From assembly GCF_964340395.1 (NCBI RefSeq), contig NC_135552.1:20896181-20960180 (forward strand): 64,000 bases of DNA, in the 5' to 3' direction. How positions within the stretch are numbered: the stretch's first letter is position 1; each line of letters begins with the position of its first letter. This document shows positions 38,701-48,119 of this stretch, in pieces. Both the position numbers and the translations under genes were made by a program. The notes below the pieces were generated by a model. The model was not told the DNA's origin, searched no databases, and saw nothing but the letters and a program-made list of their open reading frames with translations. Source of the stretch: Glandiceps talaboti (Eukaryota > Hemichordata > Enteropneusta > Spengelidae).

Positions 38701-41700
38701 TGAATGGAAAATCTATAGAATTGTGTGGTGTATCTTTAATTGTGTATGTATTTATTAAAAACCATTGCTGGGAGCAATTCCTGCCACATATCAGTTTTTT
38801 GAAAATTAAAATATGTTTTTCATAAATTTGATATCCATTACAATTTGCAATCCAGATGAACCCTTTGAGCTAACAATATTTACATCACTGGTCATTACAT
38901 TCTATATTATCCAAATCTATTTCATTATTTCCACAGCAATGTCAACAGAGACTACAGCAATGAAATTAACCCTGAATGAGAAATCACCAGTTAAATATCA
39001 TACCATTACATTATCACCCAATTGTGTTTATGCTGCCATAGTTACCTGGTAAGTACATCTTATCAAGAAATTGCTTCACCAGTACAAAGGACTTTAATCA
39101 GGTATTGTATACAATGTTTGTTTCCACTAACACTTGGAACTTTAATTCTATGCACACCCAGGACTTTGTATCTCTCTGAAATCTATTGTCTTTTGGAATA
39201 TCTGAGTGCCCAATAATACTAAGGAGAAGTCTGACTCCTGGTTCTGTGCCATATTTCAGTGATCAGAAAGACAAAAGATTGTACAGTTTGGCCACTTGGA
39301 GTGCTATTCTGAGCAGTATTTGGACCAGACGTTAAGGCCATCATATTTGAGTAATAAAGCCACCTATGAAGAAAATAGTAATTTCCAAGTGTTTTACAGC
39401 AAAAGTTGGTAGTATTTTCAACGCACTCAAAAAATTCTGCTAACTTTTTTTCTGAGTTTTAGTAACATTTTGTTAAGTGCTTCATGCATTGTGATTTTAG
39501 CTCACATTTTTATCTCCAATGATTTCACTCTTGTGACAAGTATTTCAAAAATGACTGCCAGGTTGGTACTAACCATATAACGTAGTCAATGACCATCCTA
39601 CAACTGATTACCTGCAATGTGTTGTCTTGTCTTGTTTTATCAGTGGGACTACACCTACAGGAGAAGATTCACTTGAAGTAAACTTTGTAGAACTCAAAAA
39701 CAAGGAAGATATTGTAAAAGAGATGTATTCATTTCAAGGTAAGTTTTTGTAACTTTAGGACTTCATAATATACTTTTGGTTTTGTCAATTATTTTGTTGA
39801 AGTACGGATAAGTATCTCACACAAATCTTGTCACAGTGACTTGATGTCATAAATCACTGGATATTGATCATTGAATGTCGTTGAGGTCATGGGTCATTTG
39901 ATGTCAAGGCGTAGGGTTACTGTATGTCAAGGGTCACTATGCTAGAGATCACTATATCATGAGTTAGTGTTCATTGGTGATTATGTCATTGGTCACTGTG
40001 TCAAGGGTCACTGTCATAGATCACTATATCATGAGACTGTTAAGGGTGACTCATGGGTCACTATGTCATGGGTCATTGTAGTCAAGGGTCACTATGTCAT
40101 GGGTCACTGTATGTCATGGGTCACTGTATGTCAAGGGTCACTATATGTCAAGGGTCACTATGTCATGGGTCACTATGTCAAGGGTCACTATGTCATGGGT
40201 CACTGTATGTCATGGGTCACTATATGTCAAGAGTCACTATGTCATGGGTCACTATGTCAAGGGTTACCATGTCATGGGTCACTGTATGTCAAGGGTCACT
40301 ATGTCAAGGGTCACTATGTCATGGGTCCTTACACTTCATGTGTCCCAATATAACGATTTAAATCTCTTTCCAGGAAAGTTGACTAATTACCTGGATTCAC
40401 TGGAATACATAAGACAAAAAATGACAACAGAGATGGAAATAAATAAAGAAATACAAGACTTCATACAAGATACTTTGAAGGCTGAAAAACAACCAATTTT
40501 ACTTAAAATTCAATTATTCCTAATGAAAATGCAACTACACTTAATGAAGCAGATGACAGTTACCAAGACTATCAAAATGGAATTAGAGGAACCCACACAG
40601 ACAAAAGATGTCTCATTGACTGAGAAGAATACAACTTCGTTGGTGAGTTATAACACAACTTCAATTTGGACATTTGACACCATTCAAATTTGCACACTAT
40701 CTTTGCCATACAATACACCAGTTGGGGGAGGGGGGGGGGTCTATGTCTTCTATGAAGGCTTGTTGTTTTTTATTTTTTGTTTGTTCTTTTTGGGGTTTTT
40801 TCTTTTTCTTTTTTTTTCCAGAGGTGGTGATGGTGGTGATGGGAAGGAGAATTTGATAATTCTATTTGAGATTTACATATTTTAATATTTAATCTAATAT
40901 GTTTGTGTTCACATCCAGATCCAACAAATTTCTGCCACCGAACAAAGTTTGATTATTCAACATGCCGTTAGCATTTTAGAAAAATGGAATTGTTGGAAAG
41001 TCTCACCAGCTATGGAGATAACGAATGAAGGTAGGACACTTACCATAAATGGTTTACAATATTGGCATGTATTAGTAACCATGGAGATATCAAGAGAAGG
41101 TAGGACACTTAATGGTTACAATAAAAAGTTCACACCAGAACCAGGTCTGTGTGGAAACGTTGGACACTAGATAAATTTGGTTAGAGTCTCAACATTCATT
41201 AGCATTTACTTGTATATGTATGCTGTTAACACCAGCATGTTGATGCATTCACATTTGCATATTCACAGAGAGAATGATTGTTCTAGCAATAGCAGATTGG
41301 TGAAATCAACACTGTGGAGTTCTTGAGCTAGTGTTCATTTATTCACAGAGAGAACAATTGTTCTAGCAATAGCAAGTTGGTTAAATCAGCACTGTGGTGA
41401 AGCATCGAAGGCTACTATTACATCTGTATACAATGTCCTTGGAGAAAAATTGTCTGAGGTACCATCCAGAGAATTGTGCCCTATATGTCATGGCAATATC
41501 CTTTATATGGACATGCAGGCACATATTCACCACATACACATATTACATGTATTAAAACTTACATATGTTCAGACATGCATCGTGAGCATCATGTAGACAC
41601 ATATTCTCCCACTCAGGCATGCATGCATGCATGCAGAGACACATGGCAGTGTCTCTGTCATGACAGAACCCTTTTCACAGACATCATACAGACCCAGGTA

Positions 41701-43590
41701 CACACACATGCACGTATATTGTCCTAAGTACTTACATACATACATGTACTTACATACATACATGTACTTACATACATACACACACACACATGCCCACACA
41801 TAAAAAGAAACACACAGTGTAGTTATTTGTGCAATATTTTGTCAGCATAGGCCTGTTGTATTTGATATCTAAAGTGACTAATATATTGTTAATGTGTCAC
41901 TATTTTATGTCTGGTAAGTTGATAGATGTTTAATCCTTTCCTTACCATATATACATATCATAGTAAATGTTTTTGCTTGTTGCTGTAATTAAAGCTCCTT
42001 AACTTGGTCACTATTATCTGTATGTGATGTTAAGATGGTTTCCTGTGTCGATGGACATGCATTCGGTGAGTTTCTTTTCACTTTTTTCTAACACCTGTTA
42101 TTATCAACACAATTACAAGTGTTATGATTTATGATTCAGTTTACAAAAAATGAGCAGCTTTATAGTGAACACATATTGCCTGGCCATGAGGGCTATAGCA
42201 CTCGTTTATCACCCGAGGGACTGTGAGTTACCAGAATCACATGCGCCGGGGGAAATAGCATGTGATTCTGGTAACTCACAGTCACGAGGGGGTAATGAAC
42301 GGGTGCTATAGCCCGAATATAGGCCAGGCAATATGTGTTTTATAATATACCTCATGCTGTGAACTCGCGGTGGCAGACGACATCGTCAGAAGCTGCCATT
42401 TTGACCTGCTGTGAACTCGCGGTGGTCACGTGACCATGTAATAGTTGATGGAACTATTCCCCTAGGGAAATAGTCATTCTATTTTCCTATCACGTGACTG
42501 ATTCTAGCGAATCATGGCACAGCATTATCACTAGGTATATTATAATTTAGTATACAAATGTAATACCATATGGAAGTGAAGTTAGTAGCTCCAATGAGCA
42601 CAGGCTGACAAGGCAATAAGATGACAGAACCTCATGATGCACAAGTGCAAGTGTGGCGTACTCACGGTATTTGCACGAGTGCTTGCAGTGTTCTGTATGT
42701 CCGTACTTTCATGAGCATAGTGAGTGAAAGTGCAGCAGAAAACTCAGCAAGCATGAGTGCAAATACCCCCAAGTACCCACACTGGAACTCATGTGGCATG
42801 GAGTTGTGTCATATTATACTACTGCTATTATTACATATATATATAAAAATCATAAAAATCATACAATGCCGCACATATGTAGTGAACTATTATGTCCTCA
42901 TTTGCATGTGATTTGCATGGAGGTATGTTTTCGGTATTGCACTGCAGTGAAAATACCACTATTATACATATGCACTGGTGCAAGTAATCTCTGGCACATA
43001 TGTAATAATATTATGAATGAGCCATGTATGTCTGTTCATCTGTCTACAATCCTATCTCTGATACCCACTACTCATTTTTACCCAAATCAGACACATAAGT
43101 CAAATACTAATAGTTTTCAAGAAGAATGTAAAGGGACAACTGCAACTGCTAAATCATTCCTCGTTGTGTTTGTTCAGGAAGGTGCTGTTTGACATTAACA
43201 CTGTGCACAGATTTACCATCTAGAAGATGTCGGCATTGTGAAGCACCGGCCAATAAGTTACAACCTAGTCATGGTAAGTATAGACTACCAATCAATACAT
43301 TACAACTTATGGTTGGCATTGACTACAAGCTAAAACATGACACCCTAGTTATGGTAAGTATATGATACAAGTCCAGCAAGGTAGAGACCAAGTCAATAAA
43401 ACTGGGAGTTATATCCGTCATCACACATATAGACAAACTGATAAAATCCTCCTGTATAACTTATTGCATATGAAAATGTCATTATGTGCATATTAATGAG
43501 TTAATGTTGTTTTTGTTATTTTCAGAGGGAACATTCCTAGAATATCTTCTACATCAACCATGTAGTTTCTGTGATGGAGAACTGTTGTAG
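32726..43590 (+). CDS. GTF3C4: General transcription factor 3C polypeptide 4 (TFIIIC90 subunit)
   Basis: Exons: 32726-32848, 33594-33735, 34380-34497, 34680-34755, 35359-35729, 36070-36215, 36607-36749, 37517-37652, 38194-38277, 38937-39048, 39644-39738, 40374-40642, 40919-41030, 41349-41518, 42035-42065, 43178-43273, 43526-43590. They total 2,289 bases in frame, giving 762 residues against about 822 in human. The N terminus (AVQLSHAICGSEVLCWSPEH) and mid blocks such as VKWSPLECDHLGR and LAVGDASGQVCVWYLN fit the WD40-like propeller. The C terminus has the zinc-binding cysteines: CPIC (686-689), CVDGH (703-707), RRCRHC (725-730) and PCSFCDGELL at the end. TFIIIC recruits TFIIIB and RNA polymerase III to tRNA and 5S genes; this subunit is known as a bridging factor with reported acetyltransferase activity. 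The start was chosen at the ATG fitting the family and YY1 context; an upstream in-frame ATG at 32660 would add 22 residues. Confidence 0.92.
33085..33245. repeat. Intronic minisatellite in GTF3C4 intron 1
   Basis: About five imperfect copies of a 27-30 base unit containing GTCAGAGTTAAGTTATGATG. Confidence 0.8.
36170..36480. repeat. 42-bp tandem repeat spanning the end of GTF3C4 exon 6
   Basis: The unit contains GCCAATCATCAGATCAGAAT followed by a GTGAGT or GTAAGT donor. The first copy is the proposed exon 6 end (donor at 36216). Later copies near 36258, 36300 and 36350 carry GTTAGT, GTGATT and GTAAGT. An in-frame TAG soon after the second copy makes the first donor the only one that keeps the frame simply. 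Confidence 0.75.
36905..37130. repeat. Intronic tandem repeat, about 57-bp unit, four copies
   Basis: Copies of a unit containing GTGTGAAATATTATATTTTA and TTCTTAGAGTGAATACATCC, in GTF3C4 intron 7. Confidence 0.9.
37615..37990. repeat. 48-bp tandem repeat, eight copies, spanning the end of GTF3C4 exon 8
   Basis: The unit ATACCAGCATCAGTTCACCC...ATAACAGGTAGGTAG has an exact 48-bp period (starts at 37621, 37669, 37717, 37765, 37813, 37861, 37909, 37957). Copy 1 is coding and ends in the real donor at 37653. Nearly every further copy repeats the same donor. GGT AGG TAG gives a stop in each unit, so splicing at a later donor would truncate the protein. Confidence 0.92.
39835..40345. repeat. Tandem TCATGGGTCACTATG-type repeat in GTF3C4 intron 11
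   Basis: Many copies of 15-19 base units alternating TCATGGGTCACT and TCAAGGGTCACT, ending about 30 bases before exon 12. Several frames are open through it by chance. Confidence 0.9.
41000..41125. repeat. Duplicated donor region of GTF3C4 exon 13
   Basis: ATGGAGATAACGAATGAAGGTAGGACACTTA at 41013 onward (exon end plus donor) recurs with few changes at about 41082-41112, giving a second GAAG/GTAGGA donor. Confidence 0.7.
41264..41332 (+). pseudogene. Decayed duplicate of the GTF3C4 exon 14 acceptor and 5' part
   Basis: ATTCACAGAGAGAATGATTGTTCTAGCAATAGCA closely matches the real exon 14 start at 41341. In the phase used by exon 14 it reads E R M I V L A I A D W and then TGA, so it cannot be a coding exon. 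Confidence 0.75.
42169..42339. mobile_element. Hairpin element, about 171 bp (MITE-like)
   Basis: The two halves are near-perfect inverted complements: left ACACATATTGCCTGGCC, right GGCCAGGCAATATGTGT, with ATGTGATTCTGGTAACTCAC mirrored around a short centre. It lies in GTF3C4 intron 15, just downstream of tiny exon 15. Confidence 0.88.
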
Positions 43591-43808
43591 TTAGTCCTTG
43601 TCATTTGACAAGGAAATCAACCTTTTTATGGCTGTAATGGAATACAGCATTTCACATAAAAGATCAAATGCTGCTGCACTGAACCTATCAAAATGCTGTG
43701 CTGCAATAGATGGACTCATTATTCAACTGGCTGTCCTGCAGTAGATGGACTCTTCCAAATGCTGCACTGCAGTATATGGACTCCTCGTTGCATTATATGA
43801 TTGATGTA

Positions 43809-43814
43809 AATAAA
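43809..43814 (+). terminator. Polyadenylation signal AATAAA for GTF3C4
   Basis: A canonical hexamer 219 bases after the stop codon, in AT-rich sequence. The cleavage site is not determinable here. Confidence 0.6.
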
Positions 43815-44026
43815 GTAATTTATCAATGCAATGCAATGTAGTGTATGGTTTGTGTTCATGCAGTGTGTGAGCGACATGAACGTATCCACTCATCAAAATA
43901 TGCTCGTTCCCGACGATCTATTACCGACGATCTTTTTCTGTACTTACGAATTCGCCTTTTCAGGCATATAAATAACCACAGAATCACATTTAGAAGAAAT
44001 AGACTTATATTTTGATATAATATAAT

Positions 44027-44168
44027 AGCAATAACCCCCGCCGAAGGCGGGTATACACTCGAATTTGGTACAATTCGCTCCATATAGCACTCGCCATTCG
44101 GCTTGTGCTATATGTCGCAAATTGTACCAAAATCTCGTGTATACCCGCCTTCGGCGGGGGTTATTGCT
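44027..44168. mobile_element. Hairpin element, 142 bp (MITE-like)
   Basis: Perfectly paired ends: AGCAATAACCCCCGCCGAAG on the left and CTTCGGCGGGGGTTATTGCT on the right, with most of the interior also paired (AATTTGGTACAATT mirrored). Confidence 0.9.
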
Positions 44169-44568
44169 TAAATAACAGACTAGCAGTGAGTTATCTATGG
44201 GTGAACTCTTATTGAAAGAGAAACATTTTTGCAGTGTATGAAGTCACCAATGATTAGTCTATAGCAAAAGGTGTATGAGAAATGCTATGCAGAATGTCCC
44301 TTGGGTACAAAATAGAAAACTGTCCTCAGACTAGACGTCATATTGGCCTACCACTCGGCTAATATGCATCTTTGGATGGTATCTATTACATACTTCAATA
44401 CAGGTAGGCATATCGTGAATAGACAAAACAAAAAACTTAAAAAAAAAATACTATTCATTACTATTTAATCAACTCATTAATTCATCATGTTTGCTACAGA
44501 ACAGTTATAATTTACACAGCAATGTGGCACATGACAATAATTATTTTTATGCAGACATATTTTTATTG

Positions 44569-45051
44569 TTACTGCCTCCAATTGATAATTGTTTTATCTC
44601 TAATAAAGTCCCCCTGAGGTTGTTTTACATTGGGTGGTAGTAATGCTAGATAGACCGGTGTCTCAGCTCCTTGATCAATTGTTTTCTTTCCTTTGTGACT
44701 TGTCATATCAGTGTCCACATAGCCTGGACAACACTGAAATATTGAAATCAACAAAATATGGACATTAAAATACATCGTATTGAACTATTTCTCATCTTAG
44801 CATTACACTTTCACCATACATCCTGGTTCCAAAACATGGACATACCTAGTAACACTTTTAATATATTGATCCGGCACTTTTTGAGGTGATGTCCATTTAT
44901 TAAAACTGATGTTTTGAACCACTGTGATTGATCAAACACTTGGCAACTACATTTGTAGACATCCAAAATACCTTCTTATTGAGTACTTGAAGGTATTATT
45001 CTAGTTGGCTTATTGATTGTTTAAGTCATTCATACGTGCTCGCGCGCGCAT

Positions 45052-45088
<37 letters not shown>

Positions 45089-48087
45089 TACATACATACA
45101 TACATACATACAAATACATCAAACTGACTCTTGGTCATAAGCTAATAGCAAAAATTAAAGAAACCATAAATTTAGGGAGTCATTGATTGGCCATGGCTCT
45201 GAAAACTCACTGACTACAGGGTAAAGTGACCCTTGTACAATATGTACAGCTGTATTCCTGCTGTACATAACATGTTTCATTACTATTATTTAAATTATTA
45301 AATATATAGGGTATCAGGCTTTAAAGGGTTAATGATCAAGGTAGAGAATTGCTCAAACAAAACCAACCAACTTACAGTATTGAGAACAATGTCTTCCCTG
45401 GAATCACCCTCTAGTTGTTCAAGCTGAATAGAGGCCAAGGCTATAACACCTAGCTTAGATACACCATACGCAGTATCAGCCCAGCCTGTCTTCTTGTGTA
45501 TTCCAGCCTGGGCATCACTACATCAATGTCACAAAAAGGTAAAATCTGTTATCAGCAACATTTATATGAAAATATACAAAGAAACCCTAGATAGTGACAT
45601 CAAAGCATGCATGAAGAGATGAATGAAGCCAACACCATCCCCATCAAAACTTGAGTTATATAGTAGAGATAACAGAATGGCCCATTTTAACTCGCATGTA
45701 AGTAGTGATACAAGTTTTACAGGGTACACCTTGTGATGTAGATTTCTGACAAAATGTTTAAAGCATAATCAACATATAAATTGGTCATTTCCCATGACTA
45801 AATGTACAGTACCTGACAAACTGTTGCATTAGAGCTAGAAGCTGTGACTCTGTCAGTTTTGATTTAAATGTATTTGCTAACTCGGAGCTCATACGTTTCA
45901 ATGCAGTTGTACCAGAAGAACTGGCCACATGTACAACTCTGAATTGAGAAAAAAAAAGAAAAGATATTTTAATTGTACCTGCAAGCCATTTGGCCATCCA
46001 GTTCATGTGTGTGTTAGTCTAGTTCTAAACTGGTACAGTATTACGTATTAAAAACTTCATTACTTTACCAGTCCAGTCAAGGCAGTTACGAAAGGTGTTA
46101 AATTGTGGTGCTCCCCTGTAGTGAGCAAAGCGTGAATGATGCATGTCAGTAGTACTCCATCACAAACTGACAGGCTGTCGTCATTGGACTGCACTGATAT
46201 GCAAATGTCCAACCAGGACTCCACCTCCAGTCTGTTTAAACTAAAATCATGTGGGTACGCGACGATGACGACGTCATCATGTTTATATGAACACGGTTGG
46301 GGGAGAACAGAAATATGTGCTTGAACAACTGCCTTGACTAGACTGGTAAAGTATTGAAGTTTTTAATATGTACAAATGTAATACTGTACCAGTTTAGAAC
46401 TACACTGTGTGTGCGGGAGGGGGGGGGGAATGTGGTATGCCATCTTAAACATGTTCCAAAATACATTCTCAAAAAAAGCACCAACAGAATAGGTTAAATT
46501 AAGTACTGATGCATTCTCTTTTCTTATCCTTTTTAAATAGACCGCAAATATCTTTCCTATAGTGAAACATAGCATTGTCAACTATCATTAAAACAATCGC
46601 TACAAAACTAGTTGATCTTGTATCTTGTGGTTTTTGATTGTTGTTGTTTTATTTCTGTGAGACAGTAAATGATGCAATATGGGAAAGACTGACATAACTA
46701 TTCACCTGCTATGTGGTCTAAGCAATGGAATCAATGTTTTACATGTATTGAGCAGTCCAAAGAAATTACATTCAATAGTGGTCTTGGCTTGTTCAGGAAA
46801 GGGTGTTTGACTGTCTATCTGTAAGAGGAATAAAACAAATCATTGAATTATCTAACAATGAATAAAACTACTCGCAAATGCAAAGGGCTCTTAAATACCT
46901 GAATGGTTGTTTCACTTACAACAAAACGACAAATATCTGACCATCAACCCTTTCACCACTAAATGTGTAACTATATAAGGCAGGCCATCAACCCTTTCAC
47001 AACTACAATTATGACAAATTTATAAGGGTTTTTGTCTCGGGAGAAAATATTTGTTAAACAAATACTCAATCAATTAAACTATTCAAACATATTGTTCATA
47101 TCGATGTATGTCTTTATTGATATTAAAATAATCTGGTGTTGTTAGCATAGTTGATAACATAATAGGGGAATCGTCAACTTTTTAGTACATTACGTATATT
47201 GGACTAGGTTATCTAATTATTTATAATATACTTGAATACTGTATATCAGTTCTGCCACTCACAAATAGGAAACTTGCAAACCCAGCATTTTGAATACCTG
47301 AATGTTTGTATCATGAGAAATGTGATGATAAATATGAGTCAATCAGTATTGTAAACCACTGTGTTAAATTGAATGTTTGTAAATTCGTATTATAGTAAAC
47401 ACAAATAATATAGTCATGGTTACCTTGACCATTGTAGATGGTTTAATCTATTCATAGTGCCACATTATAATATAACCGTGATAACTACAGATAATCCCAT
47501 GGGCCTTTGTGTCTGAGCATGCTCAGTCTGGATTGCAAATTCATTATTGATGTTAAAGGAAGTGAATACTACAAGACTATACATTTCTACATGCCCCAAG
47601 TTAATCCAAATTATTTAACATGTAGACCAAGATTATATCTGAAAAATGTCAAATAGAAGATTTATATGTTTTTGTTTAACTAATGTTGACAGGGCAGTAG
47701 TCCTATAGTGATGATTACCTTGTATGCTATGGCTGCATTATTTACAAGGGTGTCCAAGCCTCCATATTTCTCTTCTAAAAAGTCTCTGCATTTCTTGATG
47801 CTTTCTTGAGATGTGATGTCTAATTGGTGAAAATGAGGATGAAAACCTTCATCTTCAAGAGCTTTCACTGCCTTTCTCCCTCTTTCTTCATTTCTGGCAG
47901 TGAGGTAGACATGGCCATCAAACTCCTTGCACAAAGCTCTTACTATGGCAAAGCCAATCCCTTTATTTCCACCAGTTACCTTTAAATATCAGAAACTTTT
48001 ATCAAACTCCCACAGACGGTTTTACAGGATGAGATTGGGGCCACATGGATAAGGTGGTGTTGAGCATAACTGAACTGAGGCTCAGTA

Positions 48088-48119
<32 letters not shown>

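Larger units (their letters stand above)
43591..44568. other. Tail-to-tail spacer between GTF3C4 and the carbonyl reductase
   Basis: It contains the GTF3C4 3' untranslated region, with loosely repeated TGCTGCACTGCAGTAGATGG-like segments, the AATAAA signal and the 44027-44168 hairpin. Nothing else recognised. Confidence 0.6.

Noticed and set aside
39967..40885. Plus-strand frames with repeated MSWVTVCHGSLYVKGHY
   Set aside because: Translation of the intronic TCATGGGTCACTATG repeat running into GTF3C4 exon 12; only 40374-40642 is coding.
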